64,000 bases of DNA from Mycogone perniciosa. Lineage: Eukaryota; Ascomycota; Sordariomycetes; Hypocreales; Hypocreaceae. The translations under genes and the position numbers were made by a program. The notes under the pieces were generated by a model. That model worked only from the letters and a program-made list of their open reading frames with translations, had not been told where the DNA came from and did not search any database. The DNA lies in NCBI GenBank assembly GCA_025331125.1, contig JAOALB010000031.1, positions 1 to 64,000 of the forward strand, written 5' to 3'. Positions 21,179 to 31,979 of the stretch are shown in pieces; the first letter of the stretch is position 1; every line of letters starts with the position of its first letter.

Positions 21179-22874
21179 TGTGATAGCTCGAGGTAGCTAC
21201 TAGGCTTTCGGGTATAAGAACTGATGAATGGATGGATTGACTTCCGAATTGAAGATGTAGTTTGAAGTTCTCGCTCTGAAGGTGGACAGGTCGTTGGTTT
21301 ATATGCTTTGTGGAAATTGGAATGCCCCTTTGGCGTGTCCAACATCTGAGACAACACTCCCACCCTGGGCAATTACCGATGATCCGACAAAGCCTGGACC
21401 TCTGATTGAAGCATTATCTGCACATTTTTCTCAATTCACTGCAGTACATGTGAACCAAGCCACGACAGACACAGAACCCAGGTGGCTCTCGTATACCGAT
21501 CGTACCAATCAGTGCTCAATTCTCGTATGACCGTGTAGGGCTGCTTGAGCAACGTGGTATAGCATACGTAATGATGACCCGATTCACAGTTTAAGCTTAA
21601 GCTTATCTGGATGAAAGACACAGCTGAGCGTTTGGTATGACGGACGGACGAACCATGTCATGGTGAGGGAAGGATGGCTGTTCAGCTCCAATCGAAGGAT
21701 GGCGCCGCCATTCCGACTCGAAGCGGATGCAAGGAATGACGCTGCGGGTTAGGCGGTGGCTGGGCTTAAAATAGTAGCCGGAGAAGCACTTAACTTCAAA
21801 CAGGCATAAGGCTGACGAGTGCTTACCCCGAATACTTCATACGAATGGCGGCTTTTGGCCTGGGAGTCGGACCGTCGGCCAGGGAGTATGCTTTTTAGTC
21901 GGGATTCATAGGCTACTGCAAGGCGTTCGGCCTACAGAGCGCCCAAACAGTCATCTTACGCTGTCTACTAAGTAGTCGGGTTGGTCAATCATTTGAGAGA
22001 ACAATTTGAGGCGTTTTCTCCCCGTACTCTTGATTTCGGCGGCGTGGTTGACTCCGTATCTTCCGGTCCTCAGTCGGCCCCGCTCCGGTCGGTGGCCTTG
22101 ACCGAACCCATCCGGATCTCCGGTACGGGACGACCCGGACAAGTTTTACCTACTAGATATGCGCTGATAGGTGTCAAGCTTTGTAGTCACTCCGTAAGCA
22201 CCATCATAGTTGTTTCTGCCTAGATCGTACCGTCCTGCTCATCTGTCTATCCTAACAGATGCTCGATGACCATGTATCCCGTGGTGCCTCTTGAAGGATT
22301 GCTGGCGGATGATGCTGATGCGTTCTCATCACTGAGTTCATATGAGCTGTGATGGTGGTAAAAGCACATATGTATACTCTTGATGCAGTGATGGAAGAGC
22401 GTCGTGGGACTTTGCTTGTAAGATAGGGAGATGAAAGATGCGCAGGGATGTTTATATGGCTGACAAGGTCGTTTTAATAAAACTTCGTATTCCCCCATAT
22501 TATCAGTAAGCAATGACAAACACCAGCCACCCAATTCGCTATCCCATTCAAAATAACCGGTAATAGCAGTTGGAGAGTACGATCATAGCAGACTTTTTGT
22601 CAATCAAGCTTGATCTTGTTCTCCGGGACTGATATCCTAATACCACGTACTAATCCGCGGAACCGGCTTAATTCTCCGGTTTGGAGTCAACGGGTACTAA
22701 TCCCGAGCGCTGACCTTCTGAAAACGGTAATCCTGAACTGGCCCTCTCTTTATAAGACAAGATACGACTATCTCCCCGCAAACACGAACTCCACCTTTAC
22801 TCTCACCTACTCGTACTCGTAGATTCTCTAGACAAACGTGTCTCTCTGATTTCTTGACACCTCGAAGCCTCACA
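21179..22874. promoter_or_regulatory. Long intergenic region between divergent cysteine-rich and amidohydrolase genes
   Basis: About 1.7 kb without a credible gene. It should carry the promoters of both divergent neighbours. The part at 22020-22150 is locally GC-rich with several CGG/CCG triplets. The 60 bases before 22875 form a C/T-rich leader ending CACA before the ATG. No RNA gene or repeat recognised. Confidence 0.45.
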
Positions 22875-24359
22875 ATGACCAGACGCCGCATCCCGCAGTA
22901 CGTGGAGCCTGTTGCTGGCCAGCAGAACGGCCATGTGCCAACAAATTGGCCGCCAGCTTCCTCGAGCGAGGACCCAATGCCTCGTGCCATCCGCTCAATA
23001 GGCCTGGGCATCACCATCCGGCCCCAGTCCAGCAATCGAGGCGCCGAAGAATCGTCCACCAAGAAGGTCTTCTATACCATTATCACGTCGCAATTGCTTA
23101 TCCCAGGCAATGGCGAGCCCATCCCCGACGGCGCCCTCGTCATCGAGAACAAGCTCATCGTCTGGGTCGGAAACAAGGACGAAATTCCCCAAGAATACGC
23201 CTCCAAGCCTCACAAGGCGCATTCGGTGCCCTTCCTGATGCCCGGCCTCTGGGACTGCCACGCTCACTTCACCGGCATGGGCGACGATTTGTACACTGCC
23301 CAGTTGAGGGAACTCACCGATCATCCTGCTACTTCTGGCGCGCGCCTCGCCAAGGGGTGCTGGGAGACACTGCAGCGCGGCTACACTTCACTGCGAGACG
23401 TTGCTGGCTACGGATGCGAGGTCGCAAAGGCAATTGAGGACGGCACCATTGTAGGGCCCAATGTTTACAGCTCGGGTGCGTGTCTCAGTCAGCTGGCTGG
23501 CCATGGCGATGTCTTTGCCCTGCCGGCGGGTGATGCGCTCTTGAACTTTGGTGTTGGGACGGTGACTGCTGGGCATTTCGGCACTGTGATGGGAGTTATT
23601 TGCGACGGCGTGGATGAATGTCGCCGTGCAGTGAGACTCCAGATCCGAAGGGGCGCCAAGTGCATCAAGATCCTCGCATCGGGAGGCGTCTTGTCACGAG
23701 ATGACAACCCGCTGTATGCCCAGTTCAGCAAGGAGGAGTTGGATGCCATTATGGAAGAGGCCAACCGCATGGAGCGCGCCGTAGCAGCCCATGTTCACGG
23801 CAAGCCCGGCATTCTGGCAGCAGTCAATGCCGGCGTCACCAGCGTCGAGCACGTCACGTTTGCAGACCAGGAATGCATCGACCTGATCAAGGAGAAGGGC
23901 GTCGTTTACGTCGCCACGCGCACAATCGTCGACATCCTGCTGAAGTCGGGCGGCGAGGGCCTGCCAAAGATCGTCTGGGAAAAGGCCCTGCTTTGCGGCT
24001 CGAGCCACCTCAACGCGTACAAGCTGGCGATCGAGAACGGCGTCACGTTTGCGCTCGGAACGGACACGGAGCCAGGCTCGAACATGGCGACCGAGCTGGA
24101 GTATGCGGTCGAGGCGGGCATGAGCAATCTGGAGGCCATCAAGGCGGCGACAGCGAATGGGCCTCTGACAGTCAAGGGCCAGGTGCCCCAGACAGGGCAG
24201 CTCAAGGCTGGGTATGAGGCTGATGTTCTCGGAGTTCTGGAGAATCCGGCAGAAGACGTCAGGGTGCTGCAGAAGAAGCAGAACATCGGATGGGTGTGGA
24301 AGGGAGGCAAGCTGTTCAAGGGGCCTGGAATTGGGCCGTGGGGGGAGGAATCAGATTAA
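22875..24359 (+). CDS. Metal-dependent amidohydrolase, ochratoxinase-like
   Basis: Intronless, 494 residues, with no frame damage. It is a TIM-barrel amidohydrolase with all expected metal ligands visible: HxH in DCHAHF (H129, H131), the lysine to be carboxylated in IKILASGG (K265), His in AHVHGK (H306/H308), His in SVEHVTF (H326) and Asp in GTDTEP (D397). The segments GYGCEVAKAI, DGTIVGPNVYSSGA, RRAVRLQIRRGAK and the C-terminal VWKGGKLFKGPGIGPWGE are what I recognise from Aspergillus ochratoxinase, which hydrolyses the amide bond of ochratoxin A. Relatives include Xaa-Pro dipeptidase- and imidazolonepropionase-like enzymes, so the natural substrate may be an N-acyl amino acid or dipeptide. 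The start at 22875 has CACA before the ATG. Residues 1-60 are low-complexity and may be a pro-region. It lies 270 bases before NIP7 on the same strand. Confidence 0.92.
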   Translation: MTRRRIPQYVEPVAGQQNGHVPTNWPPASSSEDPMPRAIRSIGLGITIRPQSSNRGAEESSTKKVFYTIITSQLLIPGNGEPIPDGALVIENKLIVWVGNKDEIPQEYASKPHKAHSVPFLMPGLWDCHAHFTGMGDDLYTAQLRELTDHPATSGARLAKGCWETLQRGYTSLRDVAGYGCEVAKAIEDGTIVGPNVYSSGACLSQLAGHGDVFALPAGDALLNFGVGTVTAGHFGTVMGVICDGVDECRRAVRLQIRRGAKCIKILASGGVLSRDDNPLYAQFSKEELDAIMEEANRMERAVAAHVHGKPGILAAVNAGVTSVEHVTFADQECIDLIKEKGVVYVATRTIVDILLKSGGEGLPKIVWEKALLCGSSHLNAYKLAIENGVTFALGTDTEPGSNMATELEYAVEAGMSNLEAIKAATANGPLTVKGQVPQTGQLKAGYEADVLGVLENPAEDVRVLQKKQNIGWVWKGGKLFKGPGIGPWGEESD

Positions 24360-24632
24360 TAGAGGAAGAGGATAATGTGAAGCATGTTAGACAACTATCC
24401 TGAGATGTGATATGAGATTTAGACGGTTTGCTGAAATGTTAGTGCTGATGTAACTTGCACTAGTCCCGCTGCTGCACAGGTACCTGGTGTGGAGAGAACT
24501 CTTATCGTAGGTAAATTTTCTTATCGCCAAAAAACTTCACCATCATACTCCCTCCATAGTACCATTGAGTTCATCACCACTTCTCTCTTCACCCTCACCG
24601 AACCGCACACCAATTCTCAGCCTCAACACACA

Positions 24633-25315
24633 ATGCGCCCTCTCACCGAAGAAGAGACGCAGTCCGTCTTCAAGAAGCTCGCCGAATACACCGGCGCATC
24701 GCTCAAGAACATCATTGCGCCGCTCGACGACTCCCCCAATGCCGATCGCCACGTCTTCCGCCTCTCCCAAGGCCGCGTCTATCTCGTGCGCCTGTCCATG
24801 GCCAATCTTGCTACTTCAGTTGCGCGTGATAACCTGCTCTCTCTGGGCATCTGTCTAGGTATGCCAATTGCTTCCCACGCCCGAAAGAAATGCGCCAGCT
24901 GACATGTCGAAACCAGGCAAGTTCACCAAGTCAGGCAAATTCCGAATCCACATCACGGCCCTACCCGTTCTCGGCGAGCATGCCCGCCACAAGATCTGGA
25001 TTCGCCCGAATGGTGTGATGCCTTTTCTGTACGGCGGTAACGTTGTCAAGGCACACGTCGGTCGCTTCTCCGAGGACTGTCCCGAACACCAGGGCGTTGT
25101 TGTTTATTCCATGGACGACGTTCCCTTGGGCTGTAAGTTGCCTTTACTTTTATGGTGTCTGTTTGCAATGCGTTGACAAGTTCTATGCAGTTGGAGTGAC
25201 TGCCCGATCGACCGCCGAAAGCCGTAGATTAGATCCGACCGGCATCGTGTGCTTCCGACAAGCAGACTGCGGAGAGTACTTGCGTGACGAAGATACCCTG
25301 TTCCAATCCGGCTAG
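24633..25315 (+). CDS. NIP7: 60S ribosome biogenesis protein NIP7
   Basis: Three exons (24633-24858, 24917-25132, 25191-25315) with 58-base introns give 188 residues, the normal size for NIP7. The start MRPLTEEETQSVFKKLAEY is the family N-terminus. The N-terminal half continues through GRVYLVR and LLSLGICLGKFTKSGKFRIH. The C-terminal PUA RNA-binding domain includes KIWIRPNGVMPFLYGGNV, GVVVYSMDDVPLGFGVTA and a closing QADCGEYLRDE. NIP7 acts in the nucleolus in 27S pre-rRNA processing and 60S subunit maturation, so it is an essential housekeeping gene. The frame is intact and the splice sites are canonical with CTGAC and TTGAC branch sites. This gene anchors the segment as normal euchromatin. 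Confidence 0.95.
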
Positions 25316-25860
25316 AGATTCCTGGTTGATGCAAAAGAGAAGCTATATTGGGAGGAACAGTTGGTTAGTGGTATAATTGCAACATGGTGGCGTTGGAATT
25401 TCAGGGCGTTTCAGGCGAATTCATGGAATGGTGTTCTTGTCACGCAAATTTTGACGGTCCACGATACCGGGCTTTATGATGATGGGGCTACTGGAACGGA
25501 CGAAAACTGTCGCGACGCTGAGGGACTTCAACGCCGAGCTGGGAGAGAGGACGTCTGGGTGTGATTCAGAGCCGATCGCAAACCCACGGAAGCTCAGAGG
25601 CGCTGTGCATTTCAACTGTGGCAGATATAACGGTTGGTCCTGCTAGTAGGCGTACTGGCAAATGCCTACTCCGACAATCTATCAGCATAGACAGGTGCTG
25701 TCGCAGCAATTCACTCAAGCTTGCAACAGATGTGTGCATGTATACCAACGCTACCAGGCATTTTCATAAAGCACATTTGCTATTATACTTCTGTTTTGTC
25801 CTAGAACCAGTGATGTCCATTTGCGTTCAAGCCAGCATTAGTTATTGATACCTGATAGCC
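25316..25860. other. Intergenic between convergent NIP7 and AAC(3)-like genes
   Basis: Holds the 3' ends of two convergent genes. Small frames on both strands show no family resemblance. No repeat or RNA gene seen. Confidence 0.5.
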
Positions 25861-26690
25861 TCAACAAGACCTCTCAGGCGGATTCCTATATAAACTCATC
25901 CACTCCCTTGCGTACTCAACAGCATCAGGCAGAGAAAAGAGCATGCATTCAGCTGCTCCAACACTACCGTGAATGACCTCCCTGTCCCTCTCAAAATTCG
26001 CACCCAACTGCTCAAAGTCCTTATCACTGATAGCCACATCCTGCACCGTCATCCATCTACGCTGGCCCTCTACCATTGCAGCAAAGGAGTTTGACTCGAT
26101 CGGAGCCCCAGGGAGGCGATACTCAGCAAGGTGAAAAGCCGTGCACTTGTCGAAGCCTACCCCTAGCAACAACACCCAGGCGTTTAGAGTTTCCAGTTTG
26201 ACTAGAGGACTTGATTCACCAAGTCGACAGTGTAGCGCGTGATCTTTTGTTATGTACTCTGCGTTGGGACCAATTGCCGCGAAGGAAGTTTGTGGATGAG
26301 CGGAGCGTCGAGATCCGGGCCAAGTACGCACTGTTTCGGGGACTATACCCATGGCGCGGGTGCGTGATGTAAGAGGGTCGAAGGCGGGCATGGAGTCACG
26401 GATAGGCTGCCACCAGTGTTCTGGCACAGGGGGGCTTTGCCATGCTGAAGGGTCGGAGTTGTCCCCGGTGTGAGTTGGACGACGAGGGTGCCAGACGGAC
26501 TGAGGATGGAGAGGATAAATGTTATGAGAGTGGGCGCGGAGCCAGGGATAAAGCCTATGGAGCGGAGTGAGGAGTGGAGTAGGAGAGTTGGTGGGGAGGA
26601 GGAAGATGGGATTTGGTTGAGAAAGGAACACAGAAAGGATGTAAGAGAGTCGGGAGTGACGAGCGATTTGGGATGAGATGTCTGGGACAT
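25861..26690 (-). pseudogene. Aminoglycoside 3-N-acetyltransferase-like gene with one frameshift
   Basis: Two overlapping minus-strand frames together cover an AAC(3)-family protein of about 275 residues. The N-terminal frame (from ATG 26690; an in-frame ATG also lies at 26711) gives LLLHSSLRSIGFIPGSA and LSPSGTLVV. The C-terminal frame gives TGDNSDPSAWQSPPVPEHWW, FDPLTSRTRAMGIVPETVRT, SAHPQTSFAAIGP and VLLLGVGFDKCTAFHLAEYR. All are in family order. The change of frame falls in a short stretch around 26475-26480, where a C-run is one base shorter than the reading frame needs. AAC(3) enzymes acetylate aminoglycosides with acetyl-CoA in bacteria; fungal relatives have unknown substrates. A single indel could also be an assembly error, so the gene may be intact in the organism. 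Confidence 0.85.
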
Positions 26691-26860
26691 TTTGGCATAT
26701 TCTTGGAGCATAGTGATTATGGTAGATTTACTTTGTATGTGATGTTATATAGTACATGTGGTGGGAACACAACTGCTCTGCGTTGACCCTTACCAATTAG
26801 GAGAGATAGACGGCATCTATCATACATTGAGATGGGGGTCTCACCGAGTGACTCATGACT

Positions 26861-28534
26861 CTACTCCTGTTTCAGCCCAACTCTTCCCGTCTTGCGCAAC
26901 CCTACAATACCCAAAGCGCCACAGAGCATCATAAACCCAAACATGGTCCAGAAACTGGCTCTAAACCCTTCCATCCGGGAATGAGTATCCTCCTTCCCAG
27001 CATCCTCATGCCCCTTCGCGACCAATGTTGAGACGACCTGCATAACCGCCAACCCCAGTGCCGTACCCAATTGAGCCGCTGTGTTAAACACCGCTCCCGC
27101 CAAGGCCTGCGTGTCATCTGGAAACACCTCCGTGATGATGATGAGCCCCAGAGTAAAAACCACATCACAACTAATGGGCTGCAGGAGCTGTGCGAAAAAG
27201 GCGCTGGTCCAGTACGACCATTGCGGCTGGATTAAGGCCATGAGCAGTGGAGAGCCAGCGCAGAGAGCGGACGAGATGAGAACGAGCCAGAGGGGTGGAA
27301 TGCGATCTACGAAGAGCCCCATAGAGAAGTTTGTCATGATGCCGACGGCGATGCTGGGGAGGATGCGGAGGGAAGCCTGGAGGGCGGAGAGGTGCTGGAT
27401 TTCTTGGAAGCTGTTGGCATACTTCGTCAGCTTTGGCTAGGTATAAGCGAGCGAGGGGGGCGTACAATAAACTGGAAAATAGTTCTAGACAGTTTAGAAC
27501 GGCGAATGAGAGTGCGATGGTGACACAGATACTTGAGAATGAAGGGATCTTCCAGAGTGAGTTGGGGATCAAGGCGGGTTGACCAATGCGGACTTGACGA
27601 TGCACCCAGGCCATGAAGGTGGGCAAGGCAATGGCGCTGAGACAGAGGAGCACGATGCTTTCAGTGCTTTGAATCTTGTAGATGTCTGTGCTGATGATTC
27701 TGCAACGTGTGAGATTAATATGACCGAGAGAGTGTGTAAAGGGGGGTGGACTCACGCAAGGAGATAGGACAGCATAGCCATAAACGCCGATACAAGAACC
27801 GCGCCGACCAGGTCAACCTTTTCTCTCAGATCCTTCACAATCCCACGAAGAGTACGTTTCTGCTGCTCTTGTGGCAACGCCCACAGCCCTACCGCCGATA
27901 CCAACAGCGTCAACCCTCCGTACAGAAACCATCCCACTCTCCAGCCAACCGTATCCTGAAGAATACCACCCAACACAAGCCCCAGCGAAAACCCCAACGG
28001 CTGACTCCAACCCAAGCACGCAAAGGCAAAATTGCGTCCTTTGCCCCTCGGAAACACCCTCGTCACAATGGACACACTGGACGCCAGATGCAGCGAAAAG
28101 CCCACGCCCTGCACGGCCCGTATGCCCACCAGCCCGGCTCCGCTCTGCGCTGTGCCGGCGCCGATCATCAGCGCCCCGCTGGCGAAACACCCCACCAGAT
28201 CCACGGCGCGGGGCCCGAGAGCATCGGTCACGGAGCCGGCGAGCAGGAGCGTCGACGCGGTAGCGAGGCTGAAGACGGAGACGGGCCAGAAGGAGAGTGA
28301 CGGGGGGACGGAGAGGGTGGAGGTGATGGTGGGGAGGGAGATGACGATGAGGCCTGTGGCGGCGCTGGAGGTGAAGGTTACGCCGGCGAGATGAGTGGTG
28401 ATGGCGACTTTGCGAGTGAGAGTGAAGGTATTGCAGTTGGGTTTTGGTTCTTCTGGTGTGGCATTGTAGTGTCCAAGCGATATGTCGATGGTTTCTGGAG
28501 TTGAGACCAGGACAGTCTGTGTTTGCGTGGCCAT
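26861..28534 (-). CDS. MFS drug transporter, DHA2/14-TM type
   Basis: Three exons (28534-27756, 27699-27466, 27410-26861) with introns of 56 and 55 bases give 520 residues with consistent phases. The start at 28534 (MATQTQTVLVS) is chosen over the open frame upstream because the family begins with a short hydrophilic tail before the first helix (VAITTHLAGVTFTSSAATGL). Motif-like blocks include SVTDALGPRAVDLVG (motif A region), GIRAVQGVGFSLHLAS, SQPLGFSLGLVLGGIL (motif C-like), FSSLFFQEIQ across the second junction, and NTAAQLGTALGLAVMQ. It resembles fungal multidrug or metabolite efflux pumps; the substrate is unknown. Unlike the MFS gene at 12.6 kb it has no frame damage. It lies in tandem behind the AAC(3)-like remnant on the same strand. 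Confidence 0.9.
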
Positions 28535-29195
28535 GTCTTTTATCTTCCAATTGATTTCAAGGTGTCTGAATGATGAGACAAAATACAAGCATATCCTCTT
28601 GTATCTGCTCCTACCTAGGTGATGTGACTACTTATAGAGTCCATGTGTGAGTCCATATGTAAGTCAGCAACAGACGCTCCACTTGAAGGGCGCGCATGTC
28701 GACATGAACAAGATAGTTTGACATCGACTAGATCTTAAAGGTTAGATCCGGCACAAACCGCTCATTTACGTTGTTAAAGCTTGTAACGGAAGCTGAAAGC
28801 GGCTTCTGGCTTCGTTCTACCGCCAATAGTCCGTCCCACTTACTATATAGTAACAGAATACTGGGAAATCACCGAGTCTGATCGAAATATGATGGCTCCG
28901 ATAGGCGCCGAACTGGAAGAAGGAAAACGAGAGAAAATGAAAGCGCATTTCGGTTCTCAAGCGACGTTAATACATGAAAATAAAAGCCAAAAAATACCAC
29001 CATTAACTTGATAGTGTAGATATAAAGCTCATATTTTTCTAGTTATTTTTATTCTTGATATGGGGTGGTTTCCTGGGGCATATTCTTTGTGTTTTCCCTC
29101 TTGTTCGCTCTGGTTGGCGCTCTTGGTGCTTGGTGTGTGACTCAAACCAATGGCAGAGAGCATATGATTCCTACAGAAGCTCATGTTGTCATATC
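28535..29195. promoter_or_regulatory. Upstream region of the MFS gene, up to the first tRNA-Arg
   Basis: About 660 bases with no gene. The part adjacent to 28534 should be the MFS promoter. AT-rich from about 28960 to 29060. No repeat recognised. Confidence 0.45.
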
Positions 29196-29274
29196 GGCTG
29201 TGTGGCTCAATGGCAGAGCGTCTGACTACGAATAGTATATCAGGAGGTTGCAGGTTCGACCCCTGTCTCGGTCA
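29196..29274 (+). tRNA. tRNA-Arg (ACG), 7-nt intron
   Basis: GGCTGTG acceptor strand, D arm GGCTCAATGGCAGAGC, anticodon loop CTACGA followed by the intron ATAGTAT and ATCAGG, and T arm GCAGGTTCGACCCCTGT. It ends CTCGGTC plus A. A T-run (CTTTTTTT) follows at about 29302. First of three near-identical copies in 2 kb. Confidence 0.9.
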
Positions 29275-30305
29275 TAGCTTGTGAAATGTCACAAGCACAG
29301 TTCTTTTTTTATCTTTCATGGTTTCTATATGGCTATTTTTTTTGTTAACTGTATCAACTACTGCAAGGTAGACTTATGGCGGGAGTGGCTTTGCAGAATA
29401 TGTCTGTAGCGGCGAGGTTCTGAGAGGAGTATAAAGTACGGAGTAATACGGAGTACTTAAAGACTAAACTGGCCATGGCCTTGCCCCACCACTGCTTGGT
29501 TGCCCATGTTTCATCTTATCTTCCTTCTCTTTTCCATCTGCTAGAGTCGGCGCCTTTACAAGCCATGAAGCCATAACTGGATGCAGTACAGTGTCTGCTG
29601 ATCAAGGCTTTTCTGAAAGAAGGGTTTGATACTGAGACCATGGGTTGAACCCCAATTGTGATGTATCCTATAACTCCTGGCTATTCGGACCAGGGATCTC
29701 GAGTCATGCACTGCCTCTGTACTACAACAGACTAAGCACATGAGCTTTATCTAGCTGCTTACGGTAAAGCATGTGGCTAAGTACCGTGCCTGCACTGGGT
29801 TAATTTTATGCTTATTAGCTGGCTGCATATTGTCAAAAGCTAGGTTTTAGTAAAAAACCCCTATTGCCGTTTGCCTATTTGTGCCTGTTACCGCATCCCA
29901 GAGTCGCCCCGAACATTATTATTAGGTACTCCCTAATAGCAGTGCCTCCATCTAAAAGTTTCTGCAGGAGTGAGAGAGCCTCCAGCTAGTACCTAGAGAA
30001 AATGTATGTAGAGAAACTCGCAACGTCATCTCTATCCATGATTTCTCGTCCACTGTGCTGCAGGTGGTACACGTAAAAAAGACAGGGCCTACAAGCCAGA
30101 AGAGAGATCCAGCATCTTCTTTTACGCATTATGCAATCCTGTCCATTCAAAGACCACTTTCACTATTAGGATGCTCAGATCCAGTTGCTATATGGAGTAC
30201 AGCATTAAATATATGAAGTATAAACTATTAAAGAAAAAATAAATAAATACCTGCTGTTGATACGCTAGATTTCTAACTAACCTGACGAAAAGGTAAAAAA
30301 GAAAC
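29275..30305. other. Intergenic between tRNA-Arg genes
   Basis: About 1 kb without a convincing gene. It contains ACGGAGTA repeats at 29436-29458 (AGTACGGAGTA then ATACGGAGTACT). A minus-strand frame at 29556-29741 is judged accidental. Confidence 0.5.
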
Positions 30306-30384
30306 TGACCGAGACAGGGGTCGAACCTGCAACCTCCTGATATACTAATCGTAGTCAGACGCTCTACCATTGAGCCACACGGCC
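30306..30384 (-). tRNA. tRNA-Arg (ACG), 7-nt intron, reverse copy
   Basis: On the minus strand it reads GGCCGTGTGGCTCAATGG at the 5' end. The anticodon loop is CTACGA, the intron is TTAGTAT, and the T arm is identical to that of the other two copies. The minus-strand 3' flank has a T-run (CTTTTTTACC) as Pol III terminator. The D loop differs by one base (GGTAGAGC rather than GGCAGAGC). Confidence 0.9.
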
Positions 30385-31142
30385 GATATATTTATTCCCG
30401 ACGCCAAGTCCATTATCCATCCTGCGCCGTGCTGAGCAGCATTACCTCGAGGTTCGGCATCTTTGGCCTCATCCCTGTGGATGGTATCTTGTCGTTTACT
30501 TCATCTCCTACACCTGTTCTCGTCACTCTGTGCTAAGGGAGCAGCCACACCCCAGCACTCTGTCCAGTAAGATATCTTGCCTGCCTTGATCATATCATGG
30601 TCTGGCCGAAGAGACACAAAGGGAAGTATGATACGTGTTAGGGTAGGTGGCAGATGACAGTTGCCTCTCAACAAGTCAGAATCTTGGTAGATCGCCGATT
30701 ATGTGTCGATGTATTCTTCTTGAACTTTTTAAATGCATTTTGGGTTTACTTGAAAGTGAATGTAAGTACTGTGAGTCGATCGCGAAGTTGACAGGAGAAG
30801 AATGAAGTTGCAAGCTGAGCAGTGGAGATGAGAAGTCAACAAACAATAAGGCAGAGTGATGGATCGGAAAAAGAGGGGCTAGTGCAAATAGTCACCAGCC
30901 CTCTTTATTCACTTAGTTTAACTGAGAGGATCGGTTGCTTGGAAACTCATGCATTCCCTGGCATTATGGCCGCGAATTGTGTATCGGTAAATGGGAGCAT
31001 GCCTGATGATGTGCGAACCCGTTACGATGAAGGCGGTTGTCCATCATAAAATTGTCCCAGCAATTATACAATTATACAGACTTGTCAGGCCTGTAGTGCA
31101 CGCTTATGATGCTGCATAATTATGCAACCCACCAAGCAATAA
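30385..31142. other. Intergenic between tRNA-Arg genes
   Basis: About 760 bases. The frame at 30822-31049 has no recognisable features. No gene or repeat supported. Confidence 0.45.
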
Positions 31143-31222
31143 GGCCGTGTGGCTCAATGGCAGAGCGTCTGACTACGAATAAGTATATCAGGAGGTTGCA
31201 GGTTCGACCCCTGTCTCGGTCA
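31143..31222 (+). tRNA. tRNA-Arg (ACG), 8-nt intron
   Basis: Same tRNA as the two preceding copies, with acceptor GGCCGTG. The anticodon loop CTACGA is followed by the intron ATAAGTAT, one base longer than in the other copies. It is followed by CTCTTTTTG, a Pol III-type terminator. Confidence 0.9.
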
Positions 31223-31670
31223 CTCTTTTTGTTCTTCTACTCATCGGTTTTGGTGGACGATGGAGTCAATCTTTGATTTTCTTTTTGCTTCAACAGTATC
31301 ACCAGTACGGAGCACTACGGTAATTGATTCTCAAAAAATTGGTGAGACGAAATGAGAGGTGAATCCTGCGGACAGTCAATGGTATGAGTCACTGTCCAAT
31401 TGCTTCACCCGATGATGTAATGCGTAGGCATTTGTTTGCATGATGAAACAGAACACTGCGGGTGGCCGCCTTTGTGCTCACGTATTCGTCAAAGGGGGGA
31501 AAAACATGAAAGGAGGCAAACGAAAATCTTTTTCATCTATTCAGAGAACAAACAGGCATCAAAACCCCCTCCGAGATGTCCGTTATCCCCCCCTCTGGTC
31601 AGCCAAGCAAGTCATGCGGCAAAGAGGAGAAAAGAGGTGGCAGCCATCCTCTATTCCGAAACACGGGCCA
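31223..31670. other. Intergenic, no gene seen
   Basis: Separates the third tRNA-Arg from the small unknown protein gene. Plus-strand frames at 31436-32021 overlap that gene and are antisense shadows. Confidence 0.45.
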
Positions 31671-31979
31671 TCACTGAGCCTTTGCCTCCACAGTCTTGAT
31701 GCCCTCGCTCTTGGTGCTCTCGACCTTTCTTTTCTCGAATCTCCGGGCGCCCCAGTACGATCTACCCTCCACGAAGCCATTCATGACCAGGAAGTCGTGC
31801 AGGTCCATGTAGTCCAGAGGAAGCCATTCGCCCTCCTTTCTCTTGCCGGTAAAACTCATGTTGACCCAGTCGCGGCTCTCCTCCTTGATCTCGTAGCCTC
31901 TAAAGTCGCGCAGCGTCTTGACGAGCTCCTTGCGCTCGTCGACGGTGTCGCAAACGACGATGCTGTCGAACTCGCTCAT
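31671..31979 (-). CDS. Small unknown protein (102 aa)
   Basis: Intronless 102-residue protein starting MSEFDSIVVCDTVDERKELV, with CAAA before the ATG, a good fungal start context. I do not recognise the family. The first about 80 residues have a balanced composition (hydrophobic strand FDSIVVC, charged helix DERKELVKTLRDF, then WVNMSFTG, WLPLDYMDLHDFLVMNGF) that looks like a folded protein. The C-terminal about 20 residues are Lys/Glu-rich and probably disordered. No signal peptide or membrane helix. The alternative, an accidental frame, is less likely given the composition and start context. Confidence 0.6.
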   Translation of the reverse strand: MSEFDSIVVCDTVDERKELVKTLRDFRGYEIKEESRDWVNMSFTGKRKEGEWLPLDYMDLHDFLVMNGFVEGRSYWGARRFEKRKVESTKSEGIKTVEAKAQ

